Shown piece after piece: positions 47,294 to 57,063 of a stretch of DNA of 64,000 bases. The number at the start of each line of letters is the position of its first letter. Position 1 is the first letter of the stretch. The translations under genes were made by a program, and so were the position numbers. The stretch lies in the NCBI RefSeq assembly GCF_004340905.1, contig NZ_SLXD01000007.1, positions 124,001-188,000 of the forward strand. The letters run 5' to 3'. The notes beneath the pieces are model-generated. The model was not told the origin of the DNA. It made no database searches and worked only from the letters and a program-made list of their open reading frames with translations. The stretch comes from Rubrivivax gelatinosus (lineage in GTDB: Bacteria; Pseudomonadota; Gammaproteobacteria; Burkholderiales; Burkholderiaceae_C).

Positions 47294-47379
47294 GGCGGGC
47301 TCCTCGGCGGGGCATGCACCGGGGCACCTGGACGCGGGCTGCATGCTGGGGTTCTGCGGCTTCGGCGAAGCCATGAACC

Positions 47380-47409
47380 ATCTTACATGCGAATAATTCG
47401 CATTTGCAA
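47380..47409 (-). promoter_or_regulatory. Fur-type operator within a sigma70-like promoter
   Basis: On the minus strand, TTGCAA (47404-47409) and TAAGAT (47380-47385) form a -35/-10 pair with an 18-base spacer. A perfect 17-base palindrome, ATGCGAAT-A-ATTCGCAT (47387-47403), fills the spacer. Its core TGCGAAT-A-ATTCGCA has the 7-1-7 layout of Fur sites (TGATAATnATTATCA). Binding there would block RNA polymerase, so the FagA-like/ZIP operon should be repressed when iron is plentiful. Confidence 0.75.
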
Positions 47410-47456
47410 CGAAGTCGAGCCCGAGACCCGGTCGGCCCGGCTCAGAAGCTGCAAAC

Positions 47457-47490
47457 GAACCCGCAGGGGCGAGCCGGGCAGGGCGGGTTC
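47457..47490 (-). terminator. Possible terminator of the second hybrid kinase gene
   Basis: An 8-bp inverted repeat GAACCCGC (47457-47464) / GCGGGTTC (47483-47490) with an 18-base loop lies ten bases after the kinase stop; the minus-strand sequence after it is GTTTGCAGCTTCT. The tract is only partly U-rich, so this is a modest candidate. The rest of the 47294-47500 gap holds the Fur-type promoter and no other feature that I see. Confidence 0.4.
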
Positions 47491-47500
47491 CGTCACCGTC

Positions 47501-49795
<2,295 letters not shown>

Positions 49796-50366
49796 GCCGA
49801 TCTGCTGTAGTAGACGGGGGTGCGGAGTTCCTCGTTCGAGTCGAACGGGTAGATGACGAACAAGGGGCCTTTGTCGCGCACGGCCATCGGGCGCCCGTCG
49901 AGCAGCCGCGCGACGATGACGTCGTGGCGCGCGGTGTCGTCGAACGGGATGTCGACCCAGTAGTCGTTGAGCGCGATCGCGCGCAGCTGGCTGCCGCGCG
50001 CCGACGCCATCGCCAGCACGTCGCGCAGCAGCGGGCCGGTGAACCTGCGTGCCGTCGAGTACCAGGGCGTGCGCGTCGTGAAGCTCGTCTGCGGCAGGCG
50101 CTCGAGCATCGTCATGTCGAAGTCGGCGCGGGCGCCGAAGTTCGGCGACAGCACGCGGCCGATCAGCGTCAGCACCACCGGGCCGGCCGGGGCTTCCATC
50201 GCGTTGGCGGCACCGCCCCAGGGGGCGAGCGCGGCGCCGGCGGCGGCCGCGATCAGGCGGCGGCGCCCTCGGTCGTGCGAGGTCGCGTTGGGCGCGGCGA
50301 CGGCGGATCGGGCAGGCACCCGCCCATTCTAGGGGGAGAGTCCGCCCTCATCCCCCTGGCGGCGGA

Positions 50367-51608
50367 TCAGGGCCGCGGCGGGGGCGTCTCGTCGGCCCGG
50401 GGCTCCAGCCCGTAGGGCCGGACCAGTTGCCAGACGTGCGGCGGCACCATGTTCTTCATCTTCGCCGGCTGCTCGCGGCGCAGATGCAGCACGGTCTCGA
50501 CGGCCTTCATCTCCAGCCGCGCGCGCGCGAACTCCAGCCCGCGCGGGCCCACGCGGGGCATCAGCCAGCCGACGATGGGCCGCAGCCAGGCCGGCATGCG
50601 GCGCAGCGGCAGGCCGCCGGCGGCGCGTTCGGTGTTCGCGAGGAAGCCCTTGACCGGGCCTTCGCGCTTGCCGGCGCTGCCGGGCTCGGACAGCCGCACC
50701 TCGTCGCCGAGCAGCCCGAGGATCTTCTCGCCGCGTTCGTTGCGCACCAGCAGCCACTGCTCGCCTTCGCCGCCCATGTAGCCGACGGTGATGTCGGCCA
50801 GCACGTTGCTGTAGTCGACGCAGCTGCGGCAGGTCAGCGGGAAGAAGTCGCTCGGCAGCTGCGACAGCGGCAGCTGCAGGAAGGGCACGCGGCGCTGGCG
50901 GCCGTCGTCGAAGCGGATCTCGACGTGGTAGTCGGCGCGGAACTCGAGGTAGGTGATCGACTCGGGCTTGGGCGTCAGCAGGCCGAGGAAGCGGTGGAAG
51001 TTCTCGGTCGTCGTGTTGTCCGAACACGGCGTGCCGATGACGTAGAGCTGCTCCAGCCCCAGCTCCTGCTCCAGCGCCCGCAAGGCGTAGACCTGGCACG
51101 GGATGCCGATCACCGCCAGGCGCTTGTGGCCGGCGGCCACCGCCGGCTCCAGCAGCGACAGCAGCGGCGCGTAGCCCATGCGCATGCCGCGACAGCGCGC
51201 CAGGTCGCCGGGATTCGTCACCAGCGTGGGCACCGGGCGCCAGCGGTCCTCGGGGTCGGGGGCCATCGTCAGCACGGCGTCGACGGCGCCCGTCTCGAGC
51301 AGGCGCTCGGCCAGCCGCGTCGTGATGCCGGTCCATTGCGCGCCCTCGGACGGGCGTTTCAGCGCCGCGCGCCACATGCGGCGGAAGGGGCCGAAGTGAA
51401 GCTCGTCGGGCCGCTGCGGGTCGCGTGGCCGCCCCTGCACGCGGGTCTCCATCGCAGCGTAGTCGGGCTGGATGAACTGGCAGGCGCGGCCGCAGCGGCG
51501 CGGGTCGCTGCTGCGCGAGACGCCGCAGTCGGTGCACAGCGTGCGGGCGGGGGCGTGGGGCGTGGGGGACTTCAAGGTTCGGGCGCGGTTCGCGGGACGC
51601 CCGATCAT
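50367..51608 (-). CDS. bciB: 8-vinyl reductase BciB (F420-hydrogenase beta family)
   Basis: The protein of up to 413 residues closely follows the BciB/HCAR branch of the FrhB family, flavin and iron-sulfur enzymes that reduce the 8-vinyl group of divinyl (proto)chlorophyllide. Shared landmarks are EGAQWTGI, LAVIGIPCQVYALRALEQEL, LYVIGTPCSDNTTTENFHRF and LTCRSCVDYSNVLADITVGY. The N-terminal cluster CTDCGVSRSSDPRRCGRAC spans the same 19 positions as in the cyanobacterial protein as I recall it, with the third cysteine shifted. ATG at 51608 is uncertain; TTG at 51575 is plausible. No other pigment gene is nearby. It implies a phototrophic host or past. Confidence 0.82.
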   Translation of the reverse strand: MIGRPANRARTLKSPTPHAPARTLCTDCGVSRSSDPRRCGRACQFIQPDYAAMETRVQGRPRDPQRPDELHFGPFRRMWRAALKRPSEGAQWTGITTRLAERLLETGAVDAVLTMAPDPEDRWRPVPTLVTNPGDLARCRGMRMGYAPLLSLLEPAVAAGHKRLAVIGIPCQVYALRALEQELGLEQLYVIGTPCSDNTTTENFHRFLGLLTPKPESITYLEFRADYHVEIRFDDGRQRRVPFLQLPLSQLPSDFFPLTCRSCVDYSNVLADITVGYMGGEGEQWLLVRNERGEKILGLLGDEVRLSEPGSAGKREGPVKGFLANTERAAGGLPLRRMPAWLRPIVGWLMPRVGPRGLEFARARLEMKAVETVLHLRREQPAKMKNMVPPHVWQLVRPYGLEPRADETPPPRP

Positions 51609-51651
51609 CGCCCAAGCCGCATGCCGCCGCCCCGATCTGGCGCAGACGGGC

Positions 51652-52803
51652 TCACTGCAGCGAACGTTCGGCCCGCAGGTGCTCGAGCTTGGCGGCGTAA
51701 AGCGACTGCACCTGCGGCGTCGGGCCGGTCTGGCGCGCCAGTTCCAGGTGGCGCAAGGCCTGGGTCCTGCGGCCCAGCAGCAGTTCGGTGCGCGCGAGCC
51801 AGTAATGGAACTCGTGGTAGCCGGCGTCGCGGTCGACCTCGCGCGCGAAGAGCTCCCGGGCGCGGCGCAGGTCGCCGGTGCGCAGGGCCTCGAGTCCGGC
51901 ATCGAACCAGTGGAAGGGCGGCGCCGTCTCCAGCGACCGCAGGCGTGCGCTCAGCTCCCGGGCCTGACCGGTCCGGCCCTCCTGGTCCAGCATCAACGCC
52001 AGGTTGGCGAGCGCACTCCGGTTGGCCGGCTCGCGTTCGAGCAAGCTGCGCCAGACGGCCTCGGCGGCATCGGCGAGGCCGCGCCGGCGGTAGACGATGG
52101 CCAGCGTGTTGTGGCCGGCAGAAAAGTGCGGGTCCTGGCGCAGCGCCTCGCGCGCATGCCAGTAGGCGTCGTCCAGCCGGCCGTCGGCCAGTGCCTCGGC
52201 GGCGCGGTTGTTCATGAACATCGCCAGCACGGTGGATTCGGAGATCGCGCGCCAGCGCAGGCCGTCGATCTGCTCGCCGGGGATGAAGTCCACCACCAGC
52301 GAGGTCTCGTTGTTGCGCAGCACGTGCGTGTGGCCGACCGGCCAGCCGAGCGAGACGTTGACGTGGCCGCTGAGGGCGAGCAGGTCGCCGCTGCGGCTCC
52401 AGCTCTCGTCGACCGCGACGGCGCGAAAACGCACCGGCAGCCCCGCCTCGCGCGCGAACGCCGCCGTCATCGCGACCAGTGACAGGCAGTTGCCCGCGCG
52501 CGCGGCAAAGGTCTCGGCCGCGGTGCGCGTGGCGCCTTCATAGTCCAGCGCGAGCGACTGACGGCGGTAGAGCCGTTCGACCAGCGTGCGGCGGGGGTCG
52601 TCGCTGCGGCGCAGCGAGGCGAGGTCGAGGTCGCGGCGCATCGCCTCGTCAGCGGCGAACACGGCGCCCGCATCGGGCATGCGTGCGGGCGCGGCGAAGG
52701 CGCCGTCGAGCAGCAGGGGCGGTTCGCTGGAGGCGGTGTCGGGAGCCGTGGCGCAGCCGCAGAGCACGGCGGCGGCCACGAGCAGGGCGGTGGTGCGGCG
52801 CAT
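51652..52803 (-). CDS. TPR lipoprotein with transglutaminase-like domain
   Basis: The 383-residue protein has a lipoprotein signal (MRRTTALLVAAAVLCGC, lipidated Cys17). A transglutaminase-like region follows with candidate Cys in ARAGNCLSLVAMTAAFARE and possible His in SGHVNVSLGW. From about residue 200 it has TPR units (ADGRLDDAYWHAREALRQDP, SAGHNTLAIVYRRRGLADAA, EFHYWLARTELLLGRRTQAL). It should sit in the outer membrane facing the periplasm. Its activity is unknown. It lies 43 bases upstream of bciB on the same strand. Confidence 0.75.
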   Translation of the reverse strand: MRRTTALLVAAAVLCGCATAPDTASSEPPLLLDGAFAAPARMPDAGAVFAADEAMRRDLDLASLRRSDDPRRTLVERLYRRQSLALDYEGATRTAAETFAARAGNCLSLVAMTAAFAREAGLPVRFRAVAVDESWSRSGDLLALSGHVNVSLGWPVGHTHVLRNNETSLVVDFIPGEQIDGLRWRAISESTVLAMFMNNRAAEALADGRLDDAYWHAREALRQDPHFSAGHNTLAIVYRRRGLADAAEAVWRSLLEREPANRSALANLALMLDQEGRTGQARELSARLRSLETAPPFHWFDAGLEALRTGDLRRARELFAREVDRDAGYHEFHYWLARTELLLGRRTQALRHLELARQTGPTPQVQSLYAAKLEHLRAERSLQ

Positions 52804-52862
52804 CGGAGGCTCCTGCCGCGGCAGCGCGGGCGCTGCCATCCTACGCCGGCGTCCAGGGCGCG

Positions 52863-53093
52863 TCAGGCGGCGGTTTGCCCGGCGGCGATCTGTCCGTTCA
52901 GGCGCGCCGCGGCGGCGCGCAACTCGGCATTGCCGGAGGCAGCGGCGCGCGACAGCAGCTCGCGGGCATAGTCGGCATCGTGCTGCAGGCGCTCGACGTG
53001 CAGGAAGACCCCTTCGTTGGCGAACAGCCACTTCAGGTCGATGACGTCGACGAGCTCCAGCACGCTTCTCGAACCTTGGGTTTCGGCATTCAT
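52863..53093 (-). CDS. Small hypothetical protein
   Basis: This 76-residue frame starts MNAETQGSRSVLELVDVIDL and is mostly helical with an alanine-rich C-terminus (AAARLNGQIAAGQTAA). It has normal codon bias for the region, and GGCGGAG lies 6-7 bases before the ATG. I recognise no family. It is upstream of the TPR lipoprotein on the same strand with a 59-base gap and diverges from the dioxygenase gene. Confidence 0.6.
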   Translation of the reverse strand: MNAETQGSRSVLELVDVIDLKWLFANEGVFLHVERLQHDADYARELLSRAAASGNAELRAAAARLNGQIAAGQTAA

Positions 53094-53221
53094 CGCACAC
53101 TCCGCCTTTTGGGCCGTCCGGTTCCACGATGACGCCGGGTAGGCGCCTGCCAGACCACGATAGCGCTGTCTCGCACCGCCCGGGCCGGCGATTCCTGGAG
53201 TCACCACTCCAATTGCGCAGC

Positions 53222-53971
53222 ATGAATTTCTCGCCTTCCCCGCCGCTGACAGCGTTGCCGGATCTCCACACCACACTCGCGGGGGCGGGATGGGCGGTGC
53301 TGGACACGTCGTCGCTCACCGAACTGGTGCATCAGCCGCTGCCCGCCCTGCAGGCGCTGCAGCCGGCCTGGGACACGTTGCCGCCGGATCCGCACCTGCG
53401 TGACGGCGGCCGCTACCGCCGGCGCCGCCACGGCTGCTTCGTCGTCGACGACGGCCGTGTCGAGGCCGTGCCGGCGCGGGCGCACTGGCAGCCGCTGGCC
53501 TACAACGCGCTGCACGGCGGTTTCGAGCGCTGGTTCGAGCCGCTGCCGCCGGACTGGGCGGCGCGGCCGGCCTGGCCGGCATTGCTGGCGGCACTGGCCG
53601 GCGTGGCGACGCGGCTGCGCGGCGAGCGCCGCTGGTATGTCGAGGCGCACCCGTTTCGCATCGACACCGCCGACGGCATCGGCCGTCCGACACCCGAAGG
53701 CGCACACCGTGACGGCGTCGACCTGGTCGCGGTGATCCTCGTCGCGCGCCACGGCGTGCTCGGCGGCGAGACCCGCGTCTTCGACGCTGCCGGCGCCCAG
53801 GGCGTTCGTTTCACGCTCGTGCAGCCCTGGAGCGCGCTGCTGCTCGACGACGAACGCGTGATCCACGAGAGCACGCCGATCCGTCCGCTTCAAGCCGGTG
53901 CACCGGCCTGGCGCGACACGCTGGTCGTGACCTTGCGCCGCGGCGGTTTCCAGGGGCCCGACGGGGGCTGA
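53222..53971 (+). CDS. 2OG-Fe(II) dioxygenase family protein
   Basis: The 249-residue protein fits the 2OG-Fe dioxygenase family that includes bacterial amino-acid hydroxylases. It has GGRYRRRRHGCFVVDD, the iron ligands His and Asp in EGAHRDGVDLVAVILV, a third histidine in DERVIHESTPI, and a late arginine (AWRDTLVVTLRR) for 2-oxoglutarate. A free amino acid such as isoleucine or leucine is a possible substrate in this family, but nothing here shows which. No signal peptide. Confidence 0.8.
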   Translation: MNFSPSPPLTALPDLHTTLAGAGWAVLDTSSLTELVHQPLPALQALQPAWDTLPPDPHLRDGGRYRRRRHGCFVVDDGRVEAVPARAHWQPLAYNALHGGFERWFEPLPPDWAARPAWPALLAALAGVATRLRGERRWYVEAHPFRIDTADGIGRPTPEGAHRDGVDLVAVILVARHGVLGGETRVFDAAGAQGVRFTLVQPWSALLLDDERVIHESTPIRPLQAGAPAWRDTLVVTLRRGGFQGPDGG

Positions 53972-54026
53972 TCGGCATGGCCGTGGGGAGTTAAGCTGCG
54001 CCCGCCGAAGAACGAACCCGGACACC

Positions 54027-55514
54027 ATGGCCGAGCCCGACAAGACCCCCGACCCCGACAAGACCCCCGACCGCCGCCACCGCGAGCGCGTCGAACAACT
54101 GGTCGCGCGCCCGCCGGTGCGCGCCAGCGGCACGCTGGCGCTGGCCGAGCGGCGCCTGGACTACGCCGTCAGCGCCGAGTTCATCCCGGTGGCCGGTGAA
54201 GGTTTCGACGGCGCGCTGGCCGAGCCGCAGGCCGCGGTGATGACCACCGCCTACCAGCTGCAGGGCGCTGCCGCCGGCGCGCGCCCGGTGTGTTTCGCCT
54301 TCAACGGCGGGCCGGGTTCGGCCTCGATCTGGCTGCACCTGGGTGCGCTGGGCCCCAAGCGCCTGGTCGTGCCGTCGGACGGCAGCATGCCGGCCGCGCC
54401 GTACACGGTCAGCGACAACCCGCTGAGCTGGTTCGAGCACTTCGACCTCGTCTTCGTCGATCCGCCGCACACCGGCTGGTCGACGACCGCCGGCGAGGAG
54501 GCGCGCAAGAAGATGCTGTCGGTCGACGGCGACGTGAAGGCGCTGGCCGAGGTCGTGCGCACCTGGCTCACGCGGCACCGCCGCTGGGGCTCGCCGGTGT
54601 ACCTGGCGGGCGAGAGCTACGGCACGACACGTGGCGCGGCGCTCGCCGACAAGCTGCTGGACGGCGGTGTCGCGCTCGCCGGCCTGGTGCTGGTGTCCTG
54701 CGCGATGGACCTGCAGAGCCTGTCCTTCGACCCGGGCAACGACCTGCCGTATGCGCTGTTCCTGCCGGCCTATGCCGTCGTCTCGCAGTACCACGGGCTG
54801 CTGAAGGGGCCGCTGGGCGCCTCGCGCGAAGCGGCGCAGGCCGCGGCCGAGGCCTTCGTCGACGAGGACTACGCCGCCGCGCTGCTGGCCGGCGCGCGGC
54901 TGTCGGACAAGCGCCGCGCCGCCGTCGCGCGCCGCGTCGCCGAGCTCACCGGCCTGTCGCGCGAACTGGTCGAGCAGAAGAACCTGCGCATCGCCGACCA
55001 GGACTACTTCTTCGAGGCGATGTGGCCGCAGGGGCGCCAGGTCGGCCGGCTCGACGCGCGCGTGACGGTGCCGATGGCCGCACGCCGCAGCCGCGACTGG
55101 GAGTTCGACCCCGGCATCGAGGCCATCGCCGCGCCGTACACGATGGCCGCGATGGCCTACTTCGCAGAACTCGGCGTGGCCACCGAACAGCGTTACGAGA
55201 CCCTGTCGCACGAGGCGCACCGGGCCTGGAACTGGAACCGCGGCGAGGCCCAGGGCAACGCCTACGCCAGCACCAGCCGCGATCTCGCACGCGCGCTGCG
55301 CCGCAACCCCAGGCTGAAGGTCTTCGTCGCCAGCGGCCGCTACGACCTGGGCACGCCGTACAGCGCCAGCGACTGGTCGCTGGCCCAGCTCGACGCGCCG
55401 GCCGAGGTGCTGGCACGCATCCAGCATCACTACTACGATGCCGGGCACATGATGTACACCCGGGAAGAGGACTTGATAAAGCTCAAGTCTGATATCGCCC
55501 ACTGGCTTGGATGA
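54027..55514 (+). CDS. S10 family serine carboxypeptidase
   Basis: The 495-residue protein resembles serine carboxypeptidases. It has the oxyanion motif FNGGPGSASIWLHLG, nucleophile serine in LAGESYGTTRGAALA, aspartate in VASGRYDLGTPYS and histidine in YYDAGHMMYTRE. S10 peptidases remove C-terminal residues at acid pH; bacterial roles are little known. No signal peptide is visible, so it may be cytosolic. The N-terminus carries a duplicated PDKTPD unit. It ends eight bases before the phosphofructokinase start. Confidence 0.87.
   Translation: MAEPDKTPDPDKTPDRRHRERVEQLVARPPVRASGTLALAERRLDYAVSAEFIPVAGEGFDGALAEPQAAVMTTAYQLQGAAAGARPVCFAFNGGPGSASIWLHLGALGPKRLVVPSDGSMPAAPYTVSDNPLSWFEHFDLVFVDPPHTGWSTTAGEEARKKMLSVDGDVKALAEVVRTWLTRHRRWGSPVYLAGESYGTTRGAALADKLLDGGVALAGLVLVSCAMDLQSLSFDPGNDLPYALFLPAYAVVSQYHGLLKGPLGASREAAQAAAEAFVDEDYAAALLAGARLSDKRRAAVARRVAELTGLSRELVEQKNLRIADQDYFFEAMWPQGRQVGRLDARVTVPMAARRSRDWEFDPGIEAIAAPYTMAAMAYFAELGVATEQRYETLSHEAHRAWNWNRGEAQGNAYASTSRDLARALRRNPRLKVFVASGRYDLGTPYSASDWSLAQLDAPAEVLARIQHHYYDAGHMMYTREEDLIKLKSDIAHWLG
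54036..54071 (+). repeat. 18-bp perfect tandem repeat in the S10 gene
   Basis: CCCGACAAGACCCCCGAC occurs twice head to tail (54036-54053 and 54054-54071). The unit is a multiple of three and encodes PDKTPD twice in the disordered N-terminus of the carboxypeptidase, so copy-number change would keep the frame. Confidence 0.9.
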
Positions 55515-55521
55515 TCGACTC

Positions 55522-56586
55522 ATGCACATCGGAATCCTGACCGGCGGGGGCGACTGCCCCGGCCTGAACGCCGTCATCCGCGCGGTGACGCTGTCGCTGA
55601 TCAACGAATGCGGGGCCAAGGTCACCGGCATCGAACGTGGTTTCCTCGGCCTGCTGACACGTTCGTCGCGGCCGCTGGACACAGCCGCCGTCGCCGGCAT
55701 CCTGGCCGAAGGCGGCACGATCCTCGGCACGCACAACAAGTGCGACCCGTTCCACTACTTCGGTGCCGGCGGCGCCGACAGTTCCGCCGCGGCGATGGAC
55801 TACGTGCGCGAGCTGGGCCTGGACGCGCTGGTGGCGATCGGCGGCGACGGCACGATGGCCATCGCGCACAAGTTCGAGGCGCTGGGGCTGCCGGTCGTCG
55901 GCGTGCCCAAGACCATCGACAACGACCTGTTCTGCACCGAACGCACCTTCGGTTTCGACAGTGCGGTGGCCGTCGTCGCCGACGCGCTGGACCGCCTGGC
56001 GACCACCGGCCGCAGCCACGGCCGGGTGATGATCGCCGAGACCATGGGCCGCTACGCCGGCTGGATCGCGCTCGAAGGCGGCATGGCCGGCGGCGCCGAG
56101 GTCATCCTGATTCCCGAGATCCCGTTCAGCGTCGAGGCCGTGGCCGGGCGCTGCCGCGAGCGTGCCGCGCACGGGCTGTCGACGATCATCTCGATCGCCG
56201 AAGGCGCCGCGCCGGAGGGCGGCGGGCTGACCGTGCAGCGCACGATCGCCGACAGCCCCGACCCGCTGCGCCTGGGCGGGGTCGGCAACTGGCTGCAGCA
56301 GCAGCTCGAGCCGCTGGTCGACTGCGAGGTGCGCACGACGCTGCTGGGCCACATCCAGCGCGGCGGCTCGCCGACGCCGTTCGACCGCGTGCTGGCCACG
56401 CGTTTCGGCTACCACGCGGCGCAGCTCGTCGAGGCCGGCCAGTACGGCCGCATGGTCGCGCTGCAGGGCGACGCCGTCGTCAGCGTGCCGATCTCCGAGG
56501 TGGCGGGCAAGAACCGCCTCGTGCCGCGCGACCACGAGCTGGTGCGCGCCGCACGCGGCATCGGCGTCTCGCTGGGCGAGAAGTAA
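55522..56586 (+). CDS. 6-phosphofructokinase, group III
   Basis: The 354-residue enzyme phosphorylates fructose 6-phosphate. Motifs are IGILTGGGDCPGLNAVIRAV, the phosphoryl-donor loop VAIGGDGTMAIAHKF, PKTIDNDLFCTERTFGFDSA with the catalytic TIDND, ETMGRYAGWIALEGG and LGHIQRGGSPTPFDR. The donor rule (E. coli residues 104/124) reads Gly in GGDGT and Lys in PKTID. Asp/Lys marks PPi-dependent enzymes; Gly/Lys is seen in ATP-dependent group III members, so ATP is the likely donor. ATG at 55522 gives the normal N-terminus. Many betaproteobacteria lack phosphofructokinase, which makes this gene notable. Confidence 0.92.
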   Translation: MHIGILTGGGDCPGLNAVIRAVTLSLINECGAKVTGIERGFLGLLTRSSRPLDTAAVAGILAEGGTILGTHNKCDPFHYFGAGGADSSAAAMDYVRELGLDALVAIGGDGTMAIAHKFEALGLPVVGVPKTIDNDLFCTERTFGFDSAVAVVADALDRLATTGRSHGRVMIAETMGRYAGWIALEGGMAGGAEVILIPEIPFSVEAVAGRCRERAAHGLSTIISIAEGAAPEGGGLTVQRTIADSPDPLRLGGVGNWLQQQLEPLVDCEVRTTLLGHIQRGGSPTPFDRVLATRFGYHAAQLVEAGQYGRMVALQGDAVVSVPISEVAGKNRLVPRDHELVRAARGIGVSLGEK

Positions 56587-57063
56587 CTACAGCAGCCGGT
56601 GCAGATCGGGCGCCAGGCGCCCGATCGCCGAGCGCAGCGCCGGCTCGTCGCGGCCGAAGTCGAAGTCCTCGAACTCGAAGCCCGGGCCGACCGTCGCGCC
56701 GCAGTAGGCGTAGCCGCCGACCGGCTCGGCGGCCTGCCACCAGTCGGCCGGCACGACGTGGCGCCGACAGTCGGCGTCGAGCCGCACGTGCTCCACCGTC
56801 TGCAGGTCCGGCGACAGCAGCCACAGCGTCAGCGGCCCGCCTTCCAGCAGATGCCAGACCTCGCAGGAGCGCACGCGGTGCCAGGCCGAGCGTTCGCCTG
56901 GCATGAGCAGGAAGTCGATCGTCGTGAGGCCGCGGCGTTCCCCGCGTGCCGTGCCGACGGCCTGCGACGAGCGGTAGAGCTCGGCGTAGTGGCCGCCTTC
57001 AGGGTGCGGCCGCAGCTTCAGCCGTTCGATCAGCGTCTGGGCGCGTTCCGGCAGATCGCTCAT
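56587..57063 (-). CDS. Cupin DUF985 protein
   Basis: The 158-residue single-domain cupin has LRPHPEGGHYAELYRS, TTIDFLLMPGERSAWHRVRS with metal-ligand-type histidine, CEVWHLLEGGPLTLWLL, and GYAYCGATVGPGFEFEDFDF. This matches DUF985, whose members bind small molecules; some are epimerase-like. It starts four bases inside the SDR stop region and converges with the phosphofructokinase gene, their stop codons being adjacent. Function unknown. Confidence 0.85.
   Translation of the reverse strand: MSDLPERAQTLIERLKLRPHPEGGHYAELYRSSQAVGTARGERRGLTTIDFLLMPGERSAWHRVRSCEVWHLLEGGPLTLWLLSPDLQTVEHVRLDADCRRHVVPADWWQAAEPVGGYAYCGATVGPGFEFEDFDFGRDEPALRSAIGRLAPDLHRLL

Noticed and set aside
47374-47381. A small haem-uptake (HemP-like) gene behind the Fur-type site
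   Set aside because: I checked the frames in 47249-47381 for the HemP pattern; none resembles it, so only a micro-ORF is reported.
55507-55521. TTG at 55507 as the phosphofructokinase start
   Set aside because: It would overlap the S10 stop and add a non-conserved MDDRL; ATG at 55522 starts directly at the conserved HIGILTGGGD.
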